The translations under genes were made by a program, and so were the position numbers. A stretch of 64,000 bases of DNA from Acidobacteriota bacterium (GTDB lineage Bacteria > Acidobacteriota > Terriglobia > Terriglobales > Acidobacteriaceae): positions 1 through 64,000 of the forward strand of contig QIAP01000074.1 in assembly GCA_003225075.1 (NCBI GenBank), read 5' to 3'. The notes under the pieces were generated by a model. That model ran no database searches. It had not been told where the DNA came from and saw only the letters and a list, made by a program, of their open reading frames with translations. Every line of letters starts with the position of its first letter. Position 1 is the first letter of the stretch. This document shows positions 28,776-36,832 of the stretch, piece by piece.

Positions 28776-29781
28776 CAGCCACCTGCTCAAACACACATTC
28801 CCGCGGCAACTTGTCGTGACGTAAACCTAAAAATACCGGCGCGCGCAATTTAGGGCCGCCCTCGTGAGTTTCGTGGGTCCATTCGGAGAATTTAATTTCC
28901 GCCACCAATTCCGGCTTGACGAAGTGTACCTTGCGCAGGGCTTCGACTCCGCTGTAGAACGGATTCTGGTTGGTCTCGAGTTCTTTTAGTCGCGCCCACA
29001 TTTCGCGTAGGCCCTTCTGGTCGAAACCGGTGCCCGCCTGTCCTACGTGGATCAGACGTCCTTGTTTGTCATATAGCCCGAGAACGAGGGAGCCGAAGTG
29101 TTCGCGGCTGCCCTCGGGTTCCGTGTAGCCCCCAATGACGCATTCCAAAGTCTGTGTAATTTTTATTTTGAGCCACTCGCGGCTGCGGCGTTCTTCATAA
29201 CAACTATTTCGGTGCTTGCCGACGATGCCTTCCAGCCCTCGCTGACGAGCTACTTCAAAAAGGGCTTTGCCGTTCTCCGGATAATGATCTGAGTAACGGA
29301 GCAGATCGCCGGACGTCGTTATCTGGGCAAGAGCCTGCTTGCGCTCCTCCAGGTTGACCCGGCGCAGATCGTATCCATCCACGTAGATGAGGTCGAAGAC
29401 ATAGTAGAGCACGGTGACTCCAGCGCGGCCGGGAATACGGTGGCCGCCAGGACGGAAACCGGTGCGTTGTTGCATGAGGCTGAAAGAAGGGCGGCCTTCT
29501 TCGTCAAGTGCGACGATTTCTCCGTCGAGCACAGCTTTCTTGGCTTTCACCAACCCGGGCAGAGTGCGCAGTTCGGGATATTGAGAGGTCAACTCATTCT
29601 GATTGCGGGAAACCAGGCGAAGGTTGTGGTCGTTGATGAAGGCGACGGCGCGGTAGCCATCCCATTTGATTTCGAAGAGCCATTGCGGATCGTCAAAAGG
29701 TTTGGTAATTGGAGTGGCCAGCATGGGACGGATTACCGAAGGCATTGGCGCACGGACCACGCCTTTTAAGTCTTTAATCAC
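28768..29781 (-). CDS. ligD: LigD-type ATP-dependent DNA ligase domain protein
   Basis: This 337-residue protein is the ligase module of LigD, used in bacterial non-homologous end joining. Motif I 'EIKWDGYRAVA' holds the adenylated lysine; 'DGEIVALDEEGRPSF' (motif III region), 'EGIVGKH' (motif IV) and 'WLKIKI' (motif V) follow, then the OB domain ('FGSLVLGLYDKQGRLIHVGQAG'). The start is GTG at 29781, but this frame is open upstream through 29873 and into the phosphoesterase gene, with a plausible linker. It is probably the second half of a phosphoesterase-ligase fusion split at the A9 run described for the next gene. No Ku gene is in the window. Confidence 0.88.
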   Translation of the reverse strand: MIKDLKGVVRAPMPSVIRPMLATPITKPFDDPQWLFEIKWDGYRAVAFINDHNLRLVSRNQNELTSQYPELRTLPGLVKAKKAVLDGEIVALDEEGRPSFSLMQQRTGFRPGGHRIPGRAGVTVLYYVFDLIYVDGYDLRRVNLEERKQALAQITTSGDLLRYSDHYPENGKALFEVARQRGLEGIVGKHRNSCYEERRSREWLKIKITQTLECVIGGYTEPEGSREHFGSLVLGLYDKQGRLIHVGQAGTGFDQKGLREMWARLKELETNQNPFYSGVEALRKVHFVKPELVAEIKFSEWTHETHEGGPKLRAPVFLGLRHDKLPRECVFEQVAVT

Positions 29782-29873
29782 GGAGGGCGCGGACGAAGTT
29801 CGAACGGATGATGTGGCGGGTAATGTGACACGAGCTCGCTTGGGAAAAGTAGCTACGTCGGCAGCTGTGGCTG

Positions 29874-30653
29874 TTAAGACCGTCTCAGTTTTGCGTTCTT
29901 TGTTTTTTTTTCCGCTGAGCTGCCTTGTACCTTTTGTGGTGATCGTTTCATCCTTTGCTTCTGATCAAGTTTGGCGACGGCTTTGGCCAGCCAGGGAGCT
30001 TTCAGCTTGCCCCGAGCCGCCGGACGATCGCTTTCCCATTCCGCCGACTCGTCATCCCCACCTATTTGGGCCATCGTACGTTTGCTGAGCACGGACGTGT
30101 TGTCTTTCTCGATATCGTAACCTTCCACCGCATTGTCGTCGTGTTTCTTGATCAGCAGCCACTCGTTTCCTTTGCTGCCCGGGCGCCGTGCTTTCATGCG
30201 AATCAGCGCGAAATCCCCCTTCAGACGTTTGCCGTTCAGGCGGAACTTGAGGTCCCCTTTGGCTAACATGGCAGCGGCCTCAGTGTCAGTCCCGGGAACA
30301 TATCTCCCGTTCACCGGAGTGGGAGAGAGTGGTTGCCAGGTCCCGACATCCCACACCATGACCGTCCCAGCTCCGTAGTTGCCTTCGGGGATAATGCCTT
30401 CAAAATCGAAGTAAGATACGGGATGATCCTCAACCTGCATGGCCAGACGCTTGTCGCCGGGATCGAGGGATGGGCCTTTGGGCACGGCCCAAGACTTGAG
30501 CACGCCATCCATCTCGAGGCGGAAGTCGTAGTGCAGGCGAGTAGCACGATGCTTCTGTACTACGAAGCGGTGGCTGGACTTCTTTTCCACCTTGGGAGGA
30601 GGTTCGGGAGTTTCTTCAAAGCGGCGTTTACGTTTGTATTCTTCTAAGGGCAC
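29874..30653 (-). CDS. LigD-type 3'-phosphoesterase domain protein
   Basis: The 259-residue protein is the LigD phosphoesterase (PE) module that trims 3' ends in end joining. Hallmarks: '[16 protein letters not shown]' (metal-binding histidines), '[18 protein letters not shown]', '[18 protein letters not shown]' and '[14 protein letters not shown]'. A basic 60-residue tail ends at 29874. On the coding strand the tail contains an A9 run (29903-29911). With ten A's the frame would pass directly into the ligase gene ('[16 protein letters not shown]' linker), giving a single ~630-residue PE-ligase protein. Confidence 0.85.
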   Translation of the reverse strand: MPLEEYKRKRRFEETPEPPPKVEKKSSHRFVVQKHRATRLHYDFRLEMDGVLKSWAVPKGPSLDPGDKRLAMQVEDHPVSYFDFEGIIPEGNYGAGTVMVWDVGTWQPLSPTPVNGRYVPGTDTEAAAMLAKGDLKFRLNGKRLKGDFALIRMKARRPGSKGNEWLLIKKHDDNAVEGYDIEKDNTSVLSKRTMAQIGGDDESAEWESDRPAARGKLKAPWLAKAVAKLDQKQRMKRSPQKVQGSSAEKKTKNAKLRRS

Positions 30654-30739
30654 AAGACCATTTTAACTGGGACGGCGGGCAAGCGCACGGGGGCGGCAGT
30701 CAGTGCCAGTGGTCGTGGAGCAGAACAGAAAAGAAACGT

Positions 30740-30770
30740 CCCCGGCGGGCGAGCGCATTACCTGCCGGGG
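30740..30770 (-). terminator. Terminator of the ABM-protein gene
   Basis: CCCCGGC (30740-30746) pairs with GCCGGGG (30764-30770). On the minus strand the stem is followed by ACGTTTCTTTTCTG, a moderately U-rich tail, 43 bases after the ABM gene. Confidence 0.55.
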
Positions 30771-30812
30771 CATGTTTATAGAGATTTACTTACGACTTGC
30801 TGAAGCAGCGAG

Positions 30813-31136
30813 TTAGGCCGCCCTGCTTGCGGCAATGCGCTGCGAGGTGGAGGTGTCTACATTGAAGGTCTCCACCTTAGGATCTTTCTTCAGGACGGGC
30901 TTGAGCGTCTCAACGATGCGACTGTACTGTTCTCGGTGATAGCGCTCCGCATCCTCCTTGGTGTTCCAGAAGCTGATGGAGAGAGCCCGTTCGCGGTCAT
31001 TCTCCGGTGCCAGGCCGATCAGATCCACGAAGCCAGGCTGCTTCTGCAGGATGGGCAGAACGTCATTGCGCAGTTTTTGATTAAATTCGTCCCTCTTGTC
31101 CGGTTTTACATGGCATTCCACAATGCGGGTAAACAT
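30813..31136 (-). CDS. Antibiotic biosynthesis monooxygenase-domain protein
   Basis: The 107-residue product from the ATG at 31136 ('MFTRIVECHVKPDKRDEF') is a dimeric alpha-beta ferredoxin-like ABM-domain protein: 'VLPILQKQPGFVDLIGL', 'ALSISFWNTKEDAERYHREQY' and 'ETFNV' are typical. Members include quinol monooxygenases and stress-related small enzymes, and the substrate here is unknown. AAGGAG precedes the ATG by about 10 bases; a frame extension to 31289 is not conserved. Confidence 0.78.
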   Translation of the reverse strand: MFTRIVECHVKPDKRDEFNQKLRNDVLPILQKQPGFVDLIGLAPENDRERALSISFWNTKEDAERYHREQYSRIVETLKPVLKKDPKVETFNVDTSTSQRIAASRAA

Positions 31137-31450
31137 AAGTAGTTGACTCCTTTCGTCATTGTTGGAAGGGGAAGTTTCCGGCCCGCCGTAAGGACACTCA
31201 AGGATCAAGCAGAAACGACGGGGAAGGTTAGTAAAGTTTATTGGAAACGTCAGCAAAATTATATGCTCATCTGGCGATGAGATTTCCACAAAAAAGAGAG
31301 AATTTATGGGGACCGCTATCTTGTTGTTGAGCTTTTACTTAGAATCGTTCCGGTTGAGACATGGGCCGTCTCAAAATGGAAATAATTGCTGATGCTGATC
31401 GCTAATCGCTTCAGTTCCGATTCGCCTATTCTCACTGGCACGCGAAGATC

Positions 31451-31879
31451 ATGAACCGAGAATATCCGAATAGACCGCTAGTAGGCGTGGGCGCGATCAT
31501 CGTAGAAAGCGATCGCGTCGTATTGGTCAAGAGGGGGCATGCGCCACTGCTCGGTGAATGGTCCATCCCCGGGGGCGTGCTGGAAATCGGCGAGACCATG
31601 CGGGAAGCGGTTGTGCGGGAGGCGAAAGAAGAGACTGGCCTTATTGTCGCGCCTGGCGAGTTGCTTGGCGTGTATGACCGCCTGATCCGTGATGGTGAGG
31701 GGCGGGCGAGATACCACTATGTTCTTATCGATTTCCTTTGCCGTCAGGTATCGGGAGAATTGCTGGCAGCAGACGACGCCATTGATGTCCAATGGTTTAC
31801 GCGGGAAGAATTGAAGGATGTTTCGCTGGCGCCGGAGACTCTGGATGTAATCCTGAAAGGGTTCGAGAAGGCGGGCTAA
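31451..31879 (+). CDS. Nudix hydrolase
   Basis: The 142-residue protein has a complete Nudix box, GX5EX7REUXEEXGU ('GGVLEIGETMREAVVREAKE' then 'ETGL'), preceded by 'GVGAIIVESDRVVLVKRG'. It hydrolyses a nucleoside diphosphate linked to another group. Close resemblance of the N-terminus to ADP-ribose pyrophosphatase/MutT-like ADP-sugar members is suggestive only. Convergent with the structured RNA at 31922-32221, sharing the terminator hairpin between them. Confidence 0.9.
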   Translation: MNREYPNRPLVGVGAIIVESDRVVLVKRGHAPLLGEWSIPGGVLEIGETMREAVVREAKEETGLIVAPGELLGVYDRLIRDGEGRARYHYVLIDFLCRQVSGELLAADDAIDVQWFTREELKDVSLAPETLDVILKGFEKAG

Positions 31880-31932
31880 CCAAATCTTTACTGTCGGCTG
31901 AAATTCATTCTTAGGGAGCGGCAGAAACAGAA

Positions 31933-31960
31933 CGGCCCGCACTTCTAAAGGCGCGGGCCG
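31933..31960 (-). terminator. Intrinsic terminator of the structured RNA
   Basis: CGGCCCGC (31953-31960 complement) and GCGGGCCG (31933-31940 complement) form a perfect 8-bp GC stem with a 12-base loop. The minus strand continues TTCTGTTTCTGC. The hairpin also lies 54 bases after the Nudix stop and may serve it in the other direction. Confidence 0.65.
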
Positions 31961-32143
31961 CCCGGTGGACTGTTTGGGATTGACCAAGAGGTGGTCACTC
32001 TACGTGGCCCCTTCGGAAAACTCCGGGGTCCCGGCACAACATCAACGCCGGGTGGATCCAACCCTAACTCACCGGTGTTCTTGCGAGGTATGCATCTCTG
32101 AACACTGACCAAGCGTCCTGAGATACGCCTTAGAGCGACCGCT

Positions 32144-32197
32144 CTAAGTCTCAGCCACCTCACCTGGTCTACTACGACTACAATCAGAACTTGTCAT
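32144..32197 (-). CDS. 17-codon ORF MTSSDCSRSRPGEVAET
   Basis: The ATG at 32197 has a near-perfect Shine-Dalgarno (GGAAAGGAGGT) with 6 bases of spacing, one of the strongest in the window. The product is a 17-residue polar peptide with one cysteine and two Arg-Ser repeats, ending at TAG (32144-32146) within a hairpin stem. No hydrophobic segment, so it is neither a type I toxin nor a signal peptide. It may be a regulatory leader peptide whose translation changes folding of the RNA, or a real micro-protein. Confidence 0.5.
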   Translation of the reverse strand: MTSSDCSRSRPGEVAET

Positions 32198-32360
32198 CCG
32201 ACCACCTCCTTTCCGGTGTAAATCCACATTATTACGAAATGCTTTCAGACGTCAACTGGCACGAAAGTGGGCATCGGGGAAGGCAACAGTACAACAGCCA
32301 GCCCAAAGACGATCAATTTCATGGCGTCGAGGCCACGAACAGCGGCCATGAACTAACGCT

Positions 32361-32440
32361 TATCCAGGGGCCATGTCCCGCAGACATCTGTCCCCGCCAC
32401 TTCGGGGTTCTTTACACTGAAGTCTCCCCCTGGACATAGC
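32361..32440. repeat. Inverted-repeat element upstream of the structured RNA
   Basis: TCCAGGGG (32363-32370) and CCCCTGGA (32427-32434) bound a segment with inner stems CCCCG/CGGGG and ACTTC/GAAGT, and a repeated 'ACATG/CATGT' pair. The arrangement resembles the tip of a mobile or miniature inverted-repeat element. The interval between it and the RNA promoter (32256-32360) contains only a weak hydrophobic 25-codon ORF without ribosome site. Confidence 0.4.
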
Positions 32441-32475
32441 CGATCTCCCCTAAGTAGCTGCAACTCGATGGTGTT

Positions 32476-33090
32476 TCAGCCTTTCCAGCGGTAGGCATTC
32501 GACTGTGGGATGCCAATATGGGCAAGCACCCGGTAAGCGAACTCGCGAGCCATGACTTCGACATCGGAAGGGCGGTTGTAGAACGCGGGGATTAGCGGAA
32601 AGACGGTGGCACCGGCGTCGGCAGCGCGGTACATGTTGCGGATGTGGATTTTATTGAGCGGGGTCTCGCGGACGCACAGCACGAGTGGGCGCTTCTCCTT
32701 GAGGCACACGTCGGCGGCGCGCTCGATTAGCTGAGAGGCGATGCCGTTGGCGATACGGGCGAGGGTTCCTACACTGCAAGGCAGAATGACCATGGCGTCG
32801 GCGGGGTAGGAGCCGCTGGCAATGTTGGCGCCGATATCGGCATTGGATTGCTGCTGGATCTTGCGCGAGGCTTTGCTGGAAGCGTGTCCCAAGATCTGCG
32901 CGACAAGGTTGCTGCGACCGCGGAGGCCGAGTTCCTCCGCCATAACACGCAGGGCGCTGTCGGAGGCAATGAAGTTCACGGTCTTGACGCGCTGATCGCG
33001 TTCTACCGTGAGCAGGAATTGCCGCAGAAAAAGTGAGCCGCTGGCGCCGGTAGTGGCGATAGTAAGGTTCTGAGGAGGTTGGCTGGGCAA
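32476..33090 (-). CDS. ubiX: Flavin prenyltransferase UbiX
   Basis: UbiX attaches a dimethylallyl group to FMN, making the prenylated cofactor for UbiD decarboxylases. The 204-residue protein starts with 'ATTGASGSLFLRQFL' (FMN-binding) and has 'FIASDSALRVM', 'GSYPADAMVILPCSVGTLARIANG', 'LKEKRPLVLCVRETPLNKIH' and 'PLIPAFYNRP', all family marks. Normal length. No ubiD is in the window; the partner must lie elsewhere. Confidence 0.94.
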   Translation of the reverse strand: MPSQPPQNLTIATTGASGSLFLRQFLLTVERDQRVKTVNFIASDSALRVMAEELGLRGRSNLVAQILGHASSKASRKIQQQSNADIGANIASGSYPADAMVILPCSVGTLARIANGIASQLIERAADVCLKEKRPLVLCVRETPLNKIHIRNMYRAADAGATVFPLIPAFYNRPSDVEVMAREFAYRVLAHIGIPQSNAYRWKG

Positions 33091-33262
33091 GTCGGCTCCA
33101 GCGAGGCTGGTCGGTAATTGCCTCGAAACATTGAGGATAGGGGCGAGGGCACTCGGCAGTCAAGACCGCCTGCTCGAGGGAAATTGGGCTGGGTAGTGCT
33201 TTGGTCGGGCGTCGATGGCCCCTCAGCGAAATTTGGCAAGTAAGCATCTAAGAGACGGACTT

Positions 33263-34942
33263 ATGGCAAGCACCTCTACCTCGAGTTTGCGATCTCGACG
33301 CAGCGCAGCGCAATTGCATGCGCTCGTGGCTGTGGAACGCGAAATCAAAGCCAACGATCACAACAGCCGCCGCAAATATTTGCAGGATTTCAGCCAAGCC
33401 TTCCGCTGCTACGAATCCGTTCTTGATTCAACTGAGGTACAGCAATCCATCTTCGAAGCAGATATTGTCCTGATAGGCGATTATCACGCGTTGCCTGCGG
33501 CACAATCCTTTGCGGCTTCACTGCTTGAGCAGCGGGCTGTGGCTGGTGGGCGTCCACTGGTTTTGGGCGTAGAGACGGTGTTTGCCCGCGATCAACACAT
33601 ATTGGAAGAATGGTTTCGCGGGGAAATTGATGAAGGCGAGTTGCGTGAACGCATTCGCTTTGAACTGGACTGGGGATACGAGTGGGAGCCTTTCTACGAA
33701 CTGCTGGAAAAGGCGCGGCAGCACTGCGCTGCGATCTACGGACTGGATTGCATGCCGCGGGAAGATCTGCGCAAGATCGCGGCGCGCGATCGCCATGCCA
33801 CCGACAAGATTGCTGAAATTCGCCAGCGGCATCCGGATGCTGCGGTGATGGTCTTGTTTGGCGAATCACACCTGGCGCCCTCGCATCTTCCGCAACTCTT
33901 GCAAGAACGGCTGCCGCGCGAGCGGGTGCTCACGATTTTGCAGAACGTGGACGCGCTCTACTGGCGCGCTGCCGGAGAACCTCGGGACCGGGTGGAAGCG
34001 GTGCGAGTGGCCGATAACGTTATCTGCGTTTTTAATTCCACGCCACTGGAAAAATACGAGAGTTACCGGCTATGCCTGGATCGCTGGGGACGAGAGGGAT
34101 CAGGCGCTCCAGATCTGGGTCCGACCATCTACAACCTGATTGACGGTCTACTGCGTTTCCTCGATATCAATCGCTACTCCTCTCATAACGGCACGCAACC
34201 GAAATTCCTTGTAGACCTATTGCCCGAAGTTTACTGCCGCAATTCTGATGGACTGTTGCGCAGGCTGCTCTCCCGCAAAGGAGTGACCGAGGAAGAGAAG
34301 AAATTCATGTTGCGGAGAGTGGAGGAATGCGGCAGCGCCTATTTGCCGCGAGTCAATGCTTTTTATGTTCGGGAATTCCACATGATGTACGCGGCGGAAG
34401 AGGCGGCGCGGTTTTTGCATCATGCCTGCCGGGGCCTGCCTTTGCGGGTGAACGGGCATACCACTGAACCCCTCGCCGCGGAAGACTCGTTCTATGCCCG
34501 TGCCTTGGAAAACGCGCTGGGTTATCTGGGATCGCGAGTGATGTATCCGGCGCGTCCGGCGCTGCGCGAGACCGATTTATATGAGCTCTACGAGCAGACA
34601 CATGAGGATTTGGAGCAGCAGAGTGCCTTCGGCTTCGAAGAGTTCGTGAAGCTGGTGGATTTCATGGTCCTGCACCGGCAATTTGAACTTAATCCCCAGC
34701 GTTTTTCTGAAGTCCCAAAACCTATCGAAGAAGGCGTCGTCGTGGCTGGCGAAAAGCTGGAATACGTTACCCGGCAGCTCGGATATCTGTTGGGTAGCGA
34801 ACTTTACAACGGCTACCTCGAAGGCCGCGTGACGCGTGGCTGCTTGCGGCGTCTGTTTCTGACTCACCTGGGGCAACCGGGCGCGGCGCGGGAGACGTAT
34901 TTTTCTTTAGTTCGCAAATTGCGAGCCGGGAAGAAGAAGTAG
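33263..34942 (+). CDS. ChaN/TIKI-superfamily protein with C-terminal extension
   Basis: The 559-residue product has an N-terminal ChaN-like (TIKI superfamily) domain with two GxxH signatures, 'IVLIGDYHALPAAQ' and 'VMVLFGESHLAPSH', and a conserved 'GVETVFARDQ' acid. ChaN proteins are haem- or metal-binding, and some superfamily members are metalloproteases. After residue ~310 there is a large helical region of unknown type ('FHMMYAAEEAARFLHHACRGLP', 'FGFEEFVKLVDFMVLHRQF'). No signal peptide or lipobox, unlike enteric ChaN, so it is probably cytoplasmic. ATG 33263 (purine-rich AAGAGACGGA upstream) is preferred to 33215. Confidence 0.72.
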   Translation: MASTSTSSLRSRRSAAQLHALVAVEREIKANDHNSRRKYLQDFSQAFRCYESVLDSTEVQQSIFEADIVLIGDYHALPAAQSFAASLLEQRAVAGGRPLVLGVETVFARDQHILEEWFRGEIDEGELRERIRFELDWGYEWEPFYELLEKARQHCAAIYGLDCMPREDLRKIAARDRHATDKIAEIRQRHPDAAVMVLFGESHLAPSHLPQLLQERLPRERVLTILQNVDALYWRAAGEPRDRVEAVRVADNVICVFNSTPLEKYESYRLCLDRWGREGSGAPDLGPTIYNLIDGLLRFLDINRYSSHNGTQPKFLVDLLPEVYCRNSDGLLRRLLSRKGVTEEEKKFMLRRVEECGSAYLPRVNAFYVREFHMMYAAEEAARFLHHACRGLPLRVNGHTTEPLAAEDSFYARALENALGYLGSRVMYPARPALRETDLYELYEQTHEDLEQQSAFGFEEFVKLVDFMVLHRQFELNPQRFSEVPKPIEEGVVVAGEKLEYVTRQLGYLLGSELYNGYLEGRVTRGCLRRLFLTHLGQPGAARETYFSLVRKLRAGKKK

Positions 34943-35117
34943 CGGTTGCCGGCTGCAGTCAGCATTTGGCACTTAGCATCATCCCTAGTCCCTCTTTTGA
35001 TCGCCGTATCACCAAAAACTTTGGGTCTTCACTGTTGAGCAGATTCCTCCTTTCTCGCCAGGTGCTAATCTAGAAATCGTTTATCGTATTGCTTTGCTGA
35101 GCGTCAGAGTGTCCGTC

Positions 35118-35864
35118 ATGAATGCTGAGTCCATTCGCAAATTGTTTGATGAAGTGCGTAAGGGCCGGCTCTCGCCAGATGACGCCGTGCAAAAGCTGCG
35201 ACATCTTCCATTTGAAGATCTCGGATTTGCCAAGGTCGACCACCATCGCGCGCTACGCGCCGGGATGCCCGAGGTGATTCTGGGGGAGGGGAAGACACCA
35301 CACCAGGTAGCACAAATCTTTTTGCGGCTGGCGAAGCACGGGAAGAATGTTCTGGCGACTCGTGCCAGCGATGCTCAGTTTGCGGCCGTAAAGAAAAAAG
35401 TGCCCAGAGCGGAATACCGGGCGTTGGCGCGCGCCATTGTTCTGCGGCGCGACAGGAAAAAATATGGGAAGGGAACCATTGCCGTGGTATCGGCGGGGAC
35501 CAGCGACATTCCGGTAGCAGAAGAAGCTGTGGTCACGGCGGAGGTCATGGGCAACGACGTCGAACACCTGTATGACGTGGGAGTAGCGGGGATTCATCGT
35601 CTGTTGGCTCACCGTGATTCTCTGACCACAGCGCGGGTGGTGATTGTGTGCGCCGGGATGGAAGGAGCCCTGCCCAGCGTGGTTGGCGGACTGGTGGGTG
35701 TTCCCGTAATCGCGGTTCCTACCAGCGTGGGTTACGGGGCGGCATTCAAAGGACTGGCCGCGCTCCTGGGCATGATGAATTCATGCGCTTCCAACGTGAG
35801 CGTAGTGAATATTGATAACGGCTTCGGGGCGGGGTGTGTGGCATCGTTGATTAACCGTTTGTAG
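35118..35864 (+). CDS. larB: Nickel-pincer cofactor biosynthesis protein LarB
   Basis: LarB carboxylates and hydrolyses nicotinic acid adenine dinucleotide, the first step to the nickel-pincer nucleotide of lactate racemase-type enzymes. The 248-residue protein has a variable N-terminal domain and a PurE/AIRC-like domain with '[17 protein letters not shown]', '[12 protein letters not shown]', '[19 protein letters not shown]', '[11 protein letters not shown]' and '[12 protein letters not shown]'. ATG 35118 ('[16 protein letters not shown]') matches the family start better than 35094. larC and larE are not in the window. Confidence 0.92.
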   Translation: MNAESIRKLFDEVRKGRLSPDDAVQKLRHLPFEDLGFAKVDHHRALRAGMPEVILGEGKTPHQVAQIFLRLAKHGKNVLATRASDAQFAAVKKKVPRAEYRALARAIVLRRDRKKYGKGTIAVVSAGTSDIPVAEEAVVTAEVMGNDVEHLYDVGVAGIHRLLAHRDSLTTARVVIVCAGMEGALPSVVGGLVGVPVIAVPTSVGYGAAFKGLAALLGMMNSCASNVSVVNIDNGFGAGCVASLINRL

Positions 35865-35867
35865 ATG

Positions 35868-35896
35868 AAAAAACAGGCACGGCTCGCGCCGTGCCT
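35868..35896 (-). terminator. Intrinsic terminator of the BON-domain gene
   Basis: GGCACGG (35876-35882) pairs with CCGTGCC (35889-35895) around a six-base loop. On the minus strand the stem is followed by TGTTTTTTC, a clear U-run. It lies 24 bases after the BON gene and may stop convergent larB transcripts too. Confidence 0.82.
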
Positions 35897-35919
35897 TCGA
35901 GTGAGAGAGAGTTTAGCAG

Positions 35920-36693
35920 TTACATTCCGCTATTCGATTGGTCTTCCACGACCAGATGATTGTTTACGCTGAACGCGCCGGGTACTGAGTTGACCCGTAT
36001 GCCGGCGATTTGCTTGTCCATCAAGCTGTCTACAGTGCCGTAGAGACTGATGTTGCCGTGATTGACGATGATCCGGACAGGTCGAGCGGGATCGATCGCA
36101 TACTTGCCCAACGCTGAATCACCATAAATTGCTCGTGCCGCACGCAGGCGCAGACTGTCATCGAAGATCGAAGTCAGCGAGACTCTAATCTCATCTACCA
36201 CGTCCTTCACGCCAGGCATGCGCTGAACCAGAGCTAGCGCAGAGTCGCGTCCTACTTCGTTGTAGGTTTCGCCACCGACAGTTGCGACGCCGTTCTGCAC
36301 CGCAACGGTCAAATAATCGAATGCGGCGTCGTAATAGCCGACCCGGTCGTAATACAGCTTTTCTGCCAGCTTCTGTTGCAATTGCTGATCAGGGACGCTG
36401 GGACCGGCAACTTGAATCAGGTTGCGCACGCCCTGCAAATTTGCAGTCTTGTGGATCTTGCGGGCGGCGTCGATCTTGTCCTGATAGAGATCGACGGTAC
36501 CTGTCAAAATCACAATGCCGTCTTCTACGCTCGACCGGACGTCGCTCCACTGTTTATGGTTCTGCAGTTTCTGGGTGACCTTTTGCTGGATGGCACCGTC
36601 GTATCTTGCCGCGCCGGCGGGCTGCGCCATAAGTCCGACGCTCAGCACACCTATCGACAAGAATGAAACGAGAATTTTCAAAATGTTTTTCAT
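35920..36693 (-). CDS. Secreted triple-BON-domain protein
   Basis: The 257-residue protein has a signal peptide ('ILVSFLSIGVLSVGLMAQPAGA') and three BON domains in order: about 35-95 ('VRSSVEDGIVILTGTVDLYQDK'), 105-170 ('LTVAVQNGVATVGGETY') and 185-255 ('VRIIVNHGNISLYGTVDSLMDK'). BON domains bind phospholipid or help attach to the outer membrane, as in OsmY. A periplasmic envelope-stress role is likely. It has its own terminator and no co-directional neighbour nearby. Confidence 0.88.
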   Translation of the reverse strand: MKNILKILVSFLSIGVLSVGLMAQPAGAARYDGAIQQKVTQKLQNHKQWSDVRSSVEDGIVILTGTVDLYQDKIDAARKIHKTANLQGVRNLIQVAGPSVPDQQLQQKLAEKLYYDRVGYYDAAFDYLTVAVQNGVATVGGETYNEVGRDSALALVQRMPGVKDVVDEIRVSLTSIFDDSLRLRAARAIYGDSALGKYAIDPARPVRIIVNHGNISLYGTVDSLMDKQIAGIRVNSVPGAFSVNNHLVVEDQSNSGM

Positions 36694-36832
36694 AATCTAC
36701 TTACTCCCTAACCGGGATAATTTATTAACTGGTTAGTTAATTATTTGATGCAACGAGGAGGGCGAAAGATGCGCCCCAAGGCGCTTGGTGGGCTGTAGAT
36801 GTAAGTCCTTATTTACCAGTAGCTTGTAATAC

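Larger units (their letters stand above)
31922..32221 (-). ncRNA. Predicted structured RNA with 17-codon ORF, own promoter and terminator
   Basis: On the minus strand TTGACG (32250-32255) and TAATAAT (32228-32234) make a possible promoter. After a strong ribosome site and a 17-codon ORF the RNA can form many hairpins. CTGAGA/TCTCAG encloses TTAGAGC/GCTCTAA (loop GGTC, spanning the ORF stop). Outside this pair GACCA and TGGTC. Then GTGTTC/GAACAC, CCCGGC/GCCGGG, CCCC-CGGA/TCCG-GGGG and GACCA/TGGTC follow, and a terminator closes it. No protein gene follows downstream on this strand, so it is likely an independent small RNA. No known RNA class was recognised; Acido-1 and Acido-Lenti-1 Rfam models should be tested. 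Confidence 0.5.

Noticed and set aside
32245-32322. 25-codon hydrophobic minus-strand ORF upstream of the structured RNA
   Set aside because: No ribosome site, and it overlaps the -35 box of the predicted RNA promoter. It is too weak to call a gene.
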